Shown: piece after piece, positions 1 to 8,224 of the stretch
How the letters are laid out: every line of letters starts with the position of its first letter
How positions within the stretch are numbered: position 1 is the first letter of the stretch
Source of the DNA: Clostridiales bacterium
GTDB lineage: Bacteria > Bacillota > Clostridia > Christensenellales > CAG-314
DNA length: 49,236 bases
NCBI GenBank assembly: GCA_003537755.1
Contig: DPQS01000019.1
Location: forward strand, 16,936 to 66,171
Direction of reading: 5' to 3'
Notes under the pieces: generated by a model
Database searches by the model: none
What the model saw: the letters and a program-made list of their open reading frames with translations, nothing else
Told to the model about the DNA's origin: nothing
Translations under genes and position numbers: made by a program

Positions 1-6
1 TTCGAA

Positions 7-270
7 TCGCGTCTCCCCTGCCAGGAATACTTCGGTAATTAGTTATCGGAGTATTTTTGTTTTATTACGACTATACTGGCGATTCTCACACGCAACAAGT
101 TGCTTTGTGACGCGAAGAGAGGCGCTTCGCTATTCCGTCGCAAAAGGCGAAGGGCGCTCCTTACGCCTCGCGTCTCCCCTGCCAGGAATACTTCGGTAAT
201 CAGTTATCGGAGTATTTTTGTTTTGTTACAACTATACGGGCGATTCTCACACGCAACAAGTTGCTTTACA
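7..270. repeat. Two tandem copies of a ~103-bp repeat, 161-bp period
   Basis: Positions 7-109 and 168-270 are nearly identical, differing at only a few bases. Each copy carries a hairpin (26-55 and 187-216) with arms AATACTTCGGTAA and TTATCGGAGTATT, which pair with two wobble positions. The spacer between copies (110-167) is rich in short gcgaag/cttcgc inverted repeats. No coding frame with a start site and recognisable product crosses the region. It looks like part of a larger intergenic repeat block cut by the window edge. Confidence 0.8.
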
Positions 271-326
271 AACACTCAAAAGTCAAGATTTTTGGTGGAT
301 TGACGTTTTTGGAATATTAAAATGTC

Positions 327-427
327 ATTGCGAGGCACCGATTGAAACACTTATGCCGGGCAGCGAAATTTTGTCTCGGTGCCGTGGCAATCCCCCGAAA
401 GGGAGCCGCGCGGATGCAGTGTCTTAA
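327..427. repeat. Dispersed palindrome of the cattgcgag / ggcaatccccc type, copy 1
   Basis: The left end reads gtcattgcgaggcaccga and the right end tcggtgccgtggcaatcccc, so the ends pair over GGCACCGA plus the outer ATTGC bases. The same ends occur, with a different inner stem, at 15475-15533 and 48947-49006. Elements with these end sequences recur in many bacterial genomes. No function is visible here. Confidence 0.7.
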
Positions 428-552
428 TTGCAATGAACAGTTTTATTTATAAGCAAACCTTAACAGAATGCTCTTTTTTTTTCGTGAAAAATTTGTCGGG
501 GCTGCATTTCATAAACCCGGAATACATTTACAATCCACTTGCAACACCCTAC

Positions 553-620
553 CCCAAAGTTTTTGAAGGGTAAGGGGTTTGGGGAGAGGGGAACTTTTTA
601 CAAAAAGTTCCCCTCTCCCC
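553..620. repeat. Long 3'-end hairpin repeat, copy 1 (after thiI)
   Basis: Arms at 581-599 and 602-620 are perfectly complementary over 19 bp with a 2-nt loop (GGGGAGAGGGGAACTTTTT and its reverse complement). A linked module, CCCCAAAGTTTTTGAAGGG, lies on the outer side at 553-571. The hairpin is about 50 nt beyond the thiI stop codon. There is no clean T-tract after the stem on the minus strand, so it is only terminator-like. Related copies with other stem sequences lie at 15983-16019, 24509-24549 and 35058-35099. Confidence 0.7.
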
Positions 621-672
621 AATTTCACACCACAATCCCCTAATTATACTTAAAATAAATACAACCTTGCGT

Positions 673-1824
673 TTACTCTATTACAATGGTTTCGATGTTG
701 TTAAGCGCGTTGTTTACGAGGGTTTCGACGTCAAGTGCGCTTTCAACCTTAAATACAGCGTCAAGGCGCGGCTTAGTAACGGGCTTTTTAGGCAGGAAAA
801 TCGTACAGCAGTCCTCGTATGGCAAAATCGACGTTTTGAACGTGCCGATGCGCTCGGCAATTTCGATAATTTCTTCCTTGTCAAAGCCGATAAGCGGACG
901 AAACACGGGAATATTTGCAACCGAGTTGGTGCTTGTTATGCTTTCCAGCGTCTGGCTGGCGACCTGCCCAAGGCTTTCGCCCGTGACAACGGCACCGCAA
1001 CCGTTCATGCGCGCGATACGTTCGGCGATGCGCATCATAAATCGGCGCATAATGGTAATCATGTACTCTTCGGGGCATTTTTCGTGAATTGCGGTCTGGA
1101 TTTCGGTAAAACTCACCACATCCACGGTCATACGCAGCGTGTATTTTTTGATAAGTTTGGCAAGGTCAAGCACTTTTTCTTTGGCTTGCAAACTTGTGTA
1201 AGGGAAACTGTGGAAGTGAACCGCGCGCAGTGACATACCGCGTTTTGCCATCATGTACGCCGCAACCGGGCTGTCGATGCCACCAGACAGCATTACCACC
1301 GCTTTGCCGCCTGTACCGACAGGCATACCGTTGACTGCTTTGATCGTTTCGGAATAGACGAAGGTTTTGCCGTTCTCGCGGATGTCGATGTTGACGACGT
1401 GTTGCGGATGGAAAAGATCGACGACAAGGGCGGGGTGCGCCTCGAGAATATCGCCGCCGATATCGGCAGATAAATCCATCGAATGTACGGGAAAACGCTT
1501 GTCTGCACGGTTGGTGTTCACCTTAAATGTGCCCTCGGTCGGTGCGTATTCCATCGCCGCAGCTTTGATGTCGGCAACATTGCTTGGCACTTCTTCCGCA
1601 ACGGAAAGCGAGTGTACGCCAAACACGTTTTTGACGGCGTCGATAATTTGTTCCAGATTGCTTTCGTCAAAGTCGCTGATGACGTAGCGTGCGTTGCTGC
1701 GTGCAAAGCGATACTCGAAGCCTTCCAGCACCTGCTTGATGTTGGCGATAAGCGCACTTTCAAAGTAGTCGCGATTGTTGCCTTTGAGGTGAATTTCCGA
1801 ATAACGAATGATAATTACTTTCAT
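673..1824 (-). CDS. thiI: tRNA 4-thiouridine synthase ThiI
   Basis: This cytoplasmic enzyme adenylates and thiolates U8 of tRNA and in many bacteria also supplies sulfur for the thiazole of thiamine. The 383-residue product has a ferredoxin-like and THUMP region (about 1-165) followed by a PP-loop ATPase domain whose SGGIDSP motif is at 180-186. The C-terminal rhodanese domain of enterobacterial ThiI is absent, as is usual in Firmicutes; the PYEDCC motif at about 335-340 is kept. The start has a GCAGGT ribosome site a few bases upstream. It lies about 270 bp downstream of a cysteine desulfurase gene on the same strand, the usual sulfur-donor pairing, which supports the assignment. Confidence 0.96.
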   Translation of the reverse strand: MKVIIIRYSEIHLKGNNRDYFESALIANIKQVLEGFEYRFARSNARYVISDFDESNLEQIIDAVKNVFGVHSLSVAEEVPSNVADIKAAAMEYAPTEGTFKVNTNRADKRFPVHSMDLSADIGGDILEAHPALVVDLFHPQHVVNIDIRENGKTFVYSETIKAVNGMPVGTGGKAVVMLSGGIDSPVAAYMMAKRGMSLRAVHFHSFPYTSLQAKEKVLDLAKLIKKYTLRMTVDVVSFTEIQTAIHEKCPEEYMITIMRRFMMRIAERIARMNGCGAVVTGESLGQVASQTLESITSTNSVANIPVFRPLIGFDKEEIIEIAERIGTFKTSILPYEDCCTIFLPKKPVTKPRLDAVFKVESALDVETLVNNALNNIETIVIE

Positions 1825-2071
1825 TTTTACCTGCTTTTGAGATTTATTTGATTTGTTGCTTTGTACAATTGAGCCAAGCGCACTTTATTGCACCCTGTAC
1901 TCAAAGTTTTTTTTGTCGTCGTTGCTGCCTTTTTCGGCATCACTATTGTTTGCTACAAACGTGATGTTGTCGGGCTGTGTTGTTTTAATTGCAATTAAAC
2001 GCGACGGTATCGCTGCGGTGTTGTTTAATTTCAAATAACGCATCCGTCAAACGCGCCGCCGCAGTTAACCT

Positions 2072-2096
2072 ACCACAAGTGCTTTCGTCTTGTGGT
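2072..2096 (-). other. Hairpin at the 3' end of the cysteine desulfurase gene
   Basis: ACCACAAG at 2072-2079 pairs with CTTGTGGT at 2089-2096 across a 9-nt loop, overlapping the first base of the stop codon. No T-run follows on the minus strand, so this is not a standard rho-independent terminator. The remaining gap to thiI (1825-2071) shows no gene. Confidence 0.4.
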
Positions 2097-3232
2097 TACA
2101 CGTGCATTGTTTTGCGAAGGTCAAGAACGCACTTCGCAAGAGAATCGGCAAGGTGCTCTACCTGCTGTTTGTCGTTGTACTTGCTGAAACTGATGCGGAT
2201 TATGCCTTCGACGTAGCGCATGTCCAGCCCGATTGCCTTTGCAATACGGCTTTGCTTGTTTTTGGAACTGCATGCCGAACCTGTGCCGACAATAACGTCG
2301 TAGGCTTCCAGCATATGCAGCAACACTTCACCCTTGATGTCGGCAAACGCCAAGGACAGGATTGCCGGCGAACAATTTTCCGTGCAGTTGACTCGCCACC
2401 CAGGCACGGACGCCAGTTTGTCCAGTATAATTTGTTTGTATTCGATGTAATGCGCCGCGTTTTCGTCGATAAGCGAAACAGCCTTAGTCAGCGCGGTAGC
2501 AAGCGCAATCTGACCGCCGACGTATTCCGTACCGGAGCGCATACCGTTTTCCTGACCGCCACCAAACAAAATCGGCGTGCATTTTGTGCCTCGTTTGACA
2601 TACAAAAAACCTGTGCCCTTGCTTCCGTGGATTTTGTGTCCGCTCATGGAATAAAAGTCAACGCCCAGCGAACGCAGATTTACGGGAATTTTGCCAACTG
2701 CCTGTACGCCGTCGGACAGCGTGAGTGTGCGCGGATTGACAGCCTTTACAAGGCGATTGATGTTTTTGACGTCGTTTATTGCGCCCGTTTCGTTGTTTAC
2801 GTGCATGAAACACGCCAGTACCGTATTGTCGTCAACCTTGCTCACAAAGTCGTCGACGTCGATGTGTCCGTCGCGCGTGACGTTGGCAAGTCGAACTTCG
2901 TAGCCGCGGTCGCCAAGTTTCATTACGGCGTTGTACACGGCGGAATGTTCCGATGCGGTAACCACCACGTTGCCGCTTTTGCTTTTTCCGCTGCCGAAGA
3001 TTGCAATGTTGTCCGACTCCGTACCGCCCGACGTGAAGTAAATTTCGTCAGCCGTTACGCCCATCGTTTTTGCAATGCTTTCGCGAGCCGATTTGAGTTC
3101 CCTGGCTACCGCAAGCGAAAAGGAACTGCGTGCCGACGGGTTGTAATAGGTTTCTCGTTGGTATTTGTCCAGGATAGCTATTACGTCGTCGTCCGCTCGC
3201 GAAGTCGCACAATTGTCAAAATAATAAGTCAT
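2096..3232 (-). CDS. nifS: Cysteine desulfurase (NifS/IscS family)
   Basis: This PLP enzyme takes sulfur from L-cysteine as a persulfide and passes it to acceptors, here most likely ThiI encoded next to it. From the ATG at 3232 (ribosome site AAAGGA) the product has 378 residues. It shows the ASEHSAV motif with the PLP-stacking His at about 96, the SGHKIHG motif with the Schiff-base Lys at 200, and the catalytic Cys at 321 within GTGSACSS, the longer loop typical of class I enzymes. The reading frame extends to 3358, but those extra residues have no ribosome site and come from the palindromic repeat at 3248-3297, so the shorter start is preferred. Its relation to NifS, NifZ or IscS subtypes cannot be settled from sequence alone. 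Confidence 0.93.
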   Translation of the reverse strand: MTYYFDNCATSRADDDVIAILDKYQRETYYNPSARSSFSLAVARELKSARESIAKTMGVTADEIYFTSGGTESDNIAIFGSGKSKSGNVVVTASEHSAVYNAVMKLGDRGYEVRLANVTRDGHIDVDDFVSKVDDNTVLACFMHVNNETGAINDVKNINRLVKAVNPRTLTLSDGVQAVGKIPVNLRSLGVDFYSMSGHKIHGSKGTGFLYVKRGTKCTPILFGGGQENGMRSGTEYVGGQIALATALTKAVSLIDENAAHYIEYKQIILDKLASVPGWRVNCTENCSPAILSLAFADIKGEVLLHMLEAYDVIVGTGSACSSKNKQSRIAKAIGLDMRYVEGIIRISFSKYNDKQQVEHLADSLAKCVLDLRKTMHV

Positions 3233-3247
3233 TTTAGTCCTTTTTAC

Positions 3248-3297
3248 AATACTATGTTTGTAATAGTATTTTATAAAACGCCGATTTCTGTAGTAGT
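3248..3297 (-). repeat. Palindromic ACTAT-N7-ATAGT element, copy A (nifS leader)
   Basis: Arms AATACTAT (3248-3255) and ATAGTATT (3263-3270) form an 8-bp stem around a 7-nt loop. A second A/T-C-G motif follows (AAAACGCCGATTT). It ends 15 nt before the cysteine desulfurase start, so it is probably within the mRNA leader. Confidence 0.8.
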
Positions 3298-3431
3298 TAA
3301 CGCGTTTTTGGGGTTTTTTTTCAAAATCTTTCGCCATTACGCCCCTCAGTGTTGCCACGCATTGTACACGCCCGGGCAGTATTAAGAGGCAAAAACTACA
3401 TCAAATTTTTGTTGTTCCACTACAAAATGGT

Positions 3432-5819
3432 CTACTTCAGCGTAACTACCGTCACACCGCTTTCGCCCTCGCCGTATGTGCCAAGGCGAAATTCCTTGAT
3501 GTTGGGGTGATGCCGGAAGTGATTGTGAAGTCCCGCGCGAAGTCTGCCTGTGCCCATTCCGTGAATGACCCACACCTTTGACAAGCCGCTACGCACCGCC
3601 TGGTCAATAAACTCGTCCACATTTACAACGGCTTCGTCGACAGTCTGCCCGATGACGTTTATTTCGTTGCGTGCGCTGCGCTCGGTGTTTATTTGCGTAT
3701 GTGCGCCGCTCGTGCGTTGCTGACGATTTTTCACGATGCGCTTATTCTGTTCCACGACAGAATGATACAGGTCGTCCGCCGTGACTACTGTCGTGATGTT
3801 GCCTGCTCGGACGGTAATTTTCGTCGGAGACTTTATCTGTTCGACACGTACCTGCATTTTCAGTTTTTGACTGTACAGCACGTCGCCCGTTTTCATAGTA
3901 AGGTAGTCGGCTTTATCACCGGTAAACACGATTTCTTCCGCATTGTCCTGTTCGGGCAGTTTGATTTCGTTGATTTTCTTCGCCGCCGCACGCGCCTGGA
4001 ACAAATCCCTGTCGGTAACCGTTTCTTTGGACAAAATGTCCTTAAGTTCCGCCACTATCTCCTGCGCGTCTTCTCGGGCTTTGTCTACGATTTTGCGCGC
4101 CTCCTTTCGGCTGCTTTCCAGCAGTTTGTCGCGCTCCGTCTGCAAGGTGTCGTTGAGTTTTGTTTGCCGTGCAAGTTCCGCCTGTAAAGCCTTTTTTTGT
4201 TCGTCAAGCTCCGCAAGGCGTTGTTCGTAATCTTTGCGGATTTCGTCGGCGCGGTTAAGAGCATTTTCAAATTCCATCTTTTCCTTGCTGACGTTTTGTC
4301 GAGCAAATTCGATTACGTCGCTTCGCATACCCAGTTTGCCTGCAATTGCAAGCGCGTTACTGCTGCCCGGTACACCCATAATAAGGCGATAAGTCGGCGC
4401 GAGCGTTGCAAGGTCGAATTCCATCGAGGCATTTTGCACGCGGTCGGTCGCAAGCGAGTATTCCTTCAACTTTTCGTAGTGGGTGGTAATTACCGCTTTT
4501 GCCCCGCTTCGGCGCAAAAAGTCCGTAACGGCAAGTGCCAGCGCGGTTCCTTCGTTGGGTTCCGTGCCTGCTCCCACTTCGTCAATCAGCACAAGGTCGC
4601 CCTTGCCGCACACGTCAAGTATATCACGCAAATTGGTGATATGTCCCGAAAAAGTAGACAGATTTTGTTCAATACTTTGTTCGTCGCCGATGTCACAGAA
4701 GATGTCGTCGAAGTACGACACGCCGCTTTCCTCGGCACACGGCACAAAAAGCCCTGTCATCGCCATTGCCGTCATAAGCCCGACGGTCTTCAGCGTCACT
4801 GTTTTACCACCGGTGTTGGGACCAGTAATTACGATAATGTCGTAATCGCGCCCCATTTCCACCGAAACGGGCACGACCTTTGTTTTGTCAAGCAGCGGAT
4901 GGCGAGCTTTCTTGAGATTGATATAACCTTCGTCGTTCATCAGCGGCAAAGTACACTTGTTTTCTATGGCGTACTTCACCTTACTGAAAATCACGTCAAT
5001 GTCGCTGATTGCATCCTGCGAGTCGGCGATCCGCGCGGAAAATGGCGAAATACGGTCGGTAAACGCTTGCAAAATGCGTTGAATTTCCGCTTTTTCCTCA
5101 AGGGTCGCTTCACGAAGCGCGTTGTTGAGTTGCACGATTGCCATCGGTTCGACAAACAGCGTTGCACCCGTAGCCGACTGGTCGTGAACAATGCCGTTGA
5201 CGTAACCTTTGTATTCCGCCTTGACGGGGATTACGTATCTGTCGCCGCGCATGGTTACGATTGCGTCCTGCATGTACTTTGCCGTTTCGCCGTTTTTGGT
5301 GTAACTCTGCAGTTTTGCCTTGATGTCGGCATTGATTGCGCGTATTTTTTTGCGTATAGCAAACAGGTCTGCGCTGGCTTTGTCATTCATTTCGTCTTCG
5401 GACAAAATGGCAAAGTCAATGTCATCTTCAAGGGTTTTGTCGTTAAACAGACGGCAGGCAATGGCGCGAAGCATGGACGTGTCTACGCCGTAGTCGACAA
5501 ACAACGCCGTTTGCAAATTCCTGGCCGTGCGCAACGTGCGCATGATTTGCAGACATTGCCCCATCGAAAGGCAACTACCCACGCGAGCCAATGCACATGC
5601 ATCCTTTACGTCGTCCACCGACAAGTCGAATGACGTTTCGTACTGAAACAGGTCAAAGGCTTGTTTTGTTTCTTCCACAAGGCGTTTTGCCTCGTCAAAA
5701 CTGTCTGCAGGCAACAGATTTTCGACTTTTCCTTTTGCAATTGAGCTTACGGAAAACGCCGAAATCTGCCGCAAAATATCGGCATATTGTAGTTTTTTGA
5801 GTGTTTTTTCGTTAATCAT
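3432..5819 (-). CDS. mutS2: Endonuclease/ATPase MutS2
   Basis: This is a MutS-family ATPase with a C-terminal Smr domain. In Firmicutes it suppresses recombination or rescues collided ribosomes by splitting them; which applies here is unknown. The 795-residue protein has the lever/clamp region (about 150-300), Walker A GPNTGGKT at 333-340, Walker B LVLIDE at 409-414, a long coiled-coil-like charged stretch (about 500-620), then the Smr domain from about 715 with HGMGTGRLR. The usual LDLHG/LDLRG lead-in to Smr is replaced by NVIGQT. It begins one nucleotide after the U32 stop and has no strong ribosome site, which suggests translational coupling. It ends the pheST-U32-mutS2 run. Confidence 0.95.
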   Translation of the reverse strand: MINEKTLKKLQYADILRQISAFSVSSIAKGKVENLLPADSFDEAKRLVEETKQAFDLFQYETSFDLSVDDVKDACALARVGSCLSMGQCLQIMRTLRTARNLQTALFVDYGVDTSMLRAIACRLFNDKTLEDDIDFAILSEDEMNDKASADLFAIRKKIRAINADIKAKLQSYTKNGETAKYMQDAIVTMRGDRYVIPVKAEYKGYVNGIVHDQSATGATLFVEPMAIVQLNNALREATLEEKAEIQRILQAFTDRISPFSARIADSQDAISDIDVIFSKVKYAIENKCTLPLMNDEGYINLKKARHPLLDKTKVVPVSVEMGRDYDIIVITGPNTGGKTVTLKTVGLMTAMAMTGLFVPCAEESGVSYFDDIFCDIGDEQSIEQNLSTFSGHITNLRDILDVCGKGDLVLIDEVGAGTEPNEGTALALAVTDFLRRSGAKAVITTHYEKLKEYSLATDRVQNASMEFDLATLAPTYRLIMGVPGSSNALAIAGKLGMRSDVIEFARQNVSKEKMEFENALNRADEIRKDYEQRLAELDEQKKALQAELARQTKLNDTLQTERDKLLESSRKEARKIVDKAREDAQEIVAELKDILSKETVTDRDLFQARAAAKKINEIKLPEQDNAEEIVFTGDKADYLTMKTGDVLYSQKLKMQVRVEQIKSPTKITVRAGNITTVVTADDLYHSVVEQNKRIVKNRQQRTSGAHTQINTERSARNEINVIGQTVDEAVVNVDEFIDQAVRSGLSKVWVIHGMGTGRLRAGLHNHFRHHPNIKEFRLGTYGEGESGVTVVTLK

Positions 5820-5820
5820 T

Positions 5821-8199
5821 TCAGTTAATTTTGTTAAACAGTCTGCCCGACGTACATTTTTCGTTACGTCTGAATCCGTCGTCCCTGCCTTTGCTGCTCA
5901 GTGTGACAAAGTGCCTTACCGTGTCGGCGTCGTAATCGACAAGATACCGCCCGCAGCGAGAAATTTTACCAAGCACGGACAAACTAAGTCCGTTGAACAC
6001 TTCGAAGCAACATCTGCCACATTTACGGCGCACTACGGTGAAGTCGTTGCCGCGTTCGTCGGTATATGTCAGTCCTTTGCTTGCCGTACATTTTGCGCAA
6101 GTGCTGCTTGCTGCCACTTTGAACGGGCAATGCACGGTTTGCATAAGCGGATACTCGCCGTCGACAAAAACATAACCGTCTTTCGCAGCAAAACGCGAAC
6201 ACTCGGCAATGGTAAGCTCGTAACTGAACACGAAGCCGTCACGGTCACTGAACAAGGCAAGCGTGTAATCATTGAACACGTTCATTCCACGTCCGAGAAT
6301 ATACGGCAGATTATGCTCGCGTGCAAAGCCGACATGCCCGACGTTGTGACAGACAACGCCGATGTTTCTGTCGCCGACAAAGCCGCTAAGGTAACTCAAA
6401 TCGGCAAAAGACGGCAGGTCGAGATAAACAAATGTTCCGTCTGTTGCAGACAATGTTTCTTCCGAAATAAATTCGGGTTTGTAAATTACAGTTGCGACGC
6501 CGCTTTCTTTTGCCGCCTCGATGTCTTTCGCCGCGAAGCATGTCGCGGCAACGGAATATTGCTCTTCGCGGTCGCTTTCGCTTGCGGTTTTTTGCATACA
6601 AGGAATGTTTTTCCCGACAGCCGCTTGTCCGTCCGTTTTCGCTTGCGCCGCTTCAGCAATAACGTCAATAACCGTATGTTCAGGTTCAAGCAATGTCTCC
6701 GCCATTGTCTGTAAACTTTTCAACGTAACGTCGTCTCTTTCGGCAAATCTCGCGTTGTAGTTGGCAACGACAGCCTTTTCAAACTCCGCTACGGCGCGAC
6801 GGCGCATATCGTTAATCTGCGATTTTGCGATAAAAACATTGTCGTTTTTGACTACTATGTCTAAAATAGTAGTATGCGAATCACCGGTTTTCTGTAATTG
6901 TTTGACGATTTCTTCGTCACTTGTGGCGGTCGTACGTGCTTTTTCAAGAATTTGTTCCGACTCCACGGCCACACACACATCGTCGTTTTTAAGAGTCAGA
7001 ATTGCCTTGCGTCCCACCGCTGCGACAAATACACCTGTGCAATCTATTGTTCGTCTGGCGGCAAGCACTCGCGCCGAAAGCTCAATGCTGCTTGTGCGGC
7101 AGACAATCATTCCGTCTGTTACTTTGCCCGAAAACTTTGCTTCTGCGTTTTGTCCGCTTGTCAATGCAACCGCTCCGCACACTTCGTTGCCGCTTTTGTC
7201 AAACACCTTGAAGCCGTCGCCCTTAATAGCGGCAACGTCGGCAACTATTCTGCCGTGCTTCACCACGCCTACTTTGCGCCCTGCGTGCCTTGGGTGCGAC
7301 GGATAAATAATGCCGTCGTTTCTTCCGTCAAGGTACGGCAAGTACTTCATTTCGCCGCGGCTGTAAACTTCGGAAAGGTCCGCCGCCGTTTCGCGCGCCA
7401 GGTTGCCTTTTTCAAACAACTGCCTGAACGCCGCCGAACACACGCCTGCGTATTCCACGCTGCGGTTGCGCCCCTCGATTTTGAACACGGTTGCGCCCGC
7501 GTCAAGCAAATCTTTGTATTCTCGCCTGCCGTCAAGGTCGGACGTGCTAAGCAGATAACCGCTTTTTCCCGTGTTTGCCCTGTAAAAATTGCGGCAAGGT
7601 TGGGCGCATAAACCGCGGTTTCCGCTGTTGCCGCCTACAAGACTGCTGAACAGACACTGTCCCGACTGACTTACGCACAACGCCCCGTGAATAAAAGTTT
7701 CCACCTTTACGCCGGTTTGCGCAATGCGTTTTACTTCGTCAAGGCTGCACTCACGCGCACAAACAACGGTTGTTGCGCCGAGCGATTGCAGTAATCTTGC
7801 GCCGTACTCGTCGTGACAATTGAGTTGAGTACTTGCCACCACGTCAAGGTTGCCGCCAAGCCTCCCTGCAATTGCAAGCAAAGCAAGGTCGGTTACAATC
7901 ACGCCGTCGGCGTTGGCTTTGTACGCCGCAAACAAAGTTGCAAGTGCGCCGTCAAATTCGTCGTTTTTTACCGACGTATTTACGGTTACATACACCTTCA
8001 CGCCGTACAAGTGGCAAAAATCAACCCATTCGGCAATGTTTTCCGCGGTAAAATTAGGCGCTTTCATGCGCGCGTTGAAACTGTCCAGCCCCAGATACAC
8101 CGCGTCGCAACCGTTGTTTACCGCCGCAAGTAATTGTTCCTTACTGCCTGCCGGCGCAAGAATTTCATATTCTGTTTTTCCTGCGCACATAGCAGACAT
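5821..8199 (-). CDS. U32 family (collagenase-like) protein with DUF3656-type C-terminus; probable RNA hydroxylase
   Basis: U32 proteins were first called peptidases. Characterised members RlhA and TrhP hydroxylate 23S rRNA or tRNA pyrimidines using a prephenate-derived cofactor and depend on Fe-S cluster assembly. The 792-residue product opens with EILAPAGSKEQLLAAV (about 12-27) and has the family cysteine cluster at about 175, 182, 198 and 202 (GALCVSQSGQC, GLCAQPC). A long C-terminal region has further CxxC pairs (STCAKC, KCGRCC) and ends TSGRLF. The length fits RlhA-like rather than short TrhP-like members. Residues about 436-450 are encoded by a dispersed palindromic repeat (6851-6895). 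It lies 25 bp after pheT, in a run headed by a Phe T-box. RlhA-like RNA hydroxylation is inferred from family. Confidence 0.88.
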   Translation of the reverse strand: MSAMCAGKTEYEILAPAGSKEQLLAAVNNGCDAVYLGLDSFNARMKAPNFTAENIAEWVDFCHLYGVKVYVTVNTSVKNDEFDGALATLFAAYKANADGVIVTDLALLAIAGRLGGNLDVVASTQLNCHDEYGARLLQSLGATTVVCARECSLDEVKRIAQTGVKVETFIHGALCVSQSGQCLFSSLVGGNSGNRGLCAQPCRNFYRANTGKSGYLLSTSDLDGRREYKDLLDAGATVFKIEGRNRSVEYAGVCSAAFRQLFEKGNLARETAADLSEVYSRGEMKYLPYLDGRNDGIIYPSHPRHAGRKVGVVKHGRIVADVAAIKGDGFKVFDKSGNEVCGAVALTSGQNAEAKFSGKVTDGMIVCRTSSIELSARVLAARRTIDCTGVFVAAVGRKAILTLKNDDVCVAVESEQILEKARTTATSDEEIVKQLQKTGDSHTTILDIVVKNDNVFIAKSQINDMRRRAVAEFEKAVVANYNARFAERDDVTLKSLQTMAETLLEPEHTVIDVIAEAAQAKTDGQAAVGKNIPCMQKTASESDREEQYSVAATCFAAKDIEAAKESGVATVIYKPEFISEETLSATDGTFVYLDLPSFADLSYLSGFVGDRNIGVVCHNVGHVGFAREHNLPYILGRGMNVFNDYTLALFSDRDGFVFSYELTIAECSRFAAKDGYVFVDGEYPLMQTVHCPFKVAASSTCAKCTASKGLTYTDERGNDFTVVRRKCGRCCFEVFNGLSLSVLGKISRCGRYLVDYDADTVRHFVTLSSKGRDDGFRRNEKCTSGRLFNKIN
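6851..6895 (-). repeat. Palindromic ACTAT-N7-ATAGT element, copy G, inside the U32 gene
   Basis: Arms ACTACTAT (6851-6858) and ATAGTAGT (6866-6873) pair perfectly over 8 bp around a 7-nt loop. The second motif (ACCGGTTTTCTG) follows. The copy is read without frame disruption and encodes QKTGDSHTTILDIV. It is in the same frame and orientation as the coding copy at 23296-23345. Confidence 0.72.
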
Positions 8200-8224
8200 A
8201 CGATTTACCTCGTTTTAAGTTATA

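Noticed and set aside
3233..3358. N-terminal extension of the cysteine desulfurase to 3358
   Set aside because: The extra residues are encoded by a dispersed palindrome, no family member has them, and the ribosome site is at the internal ATG.
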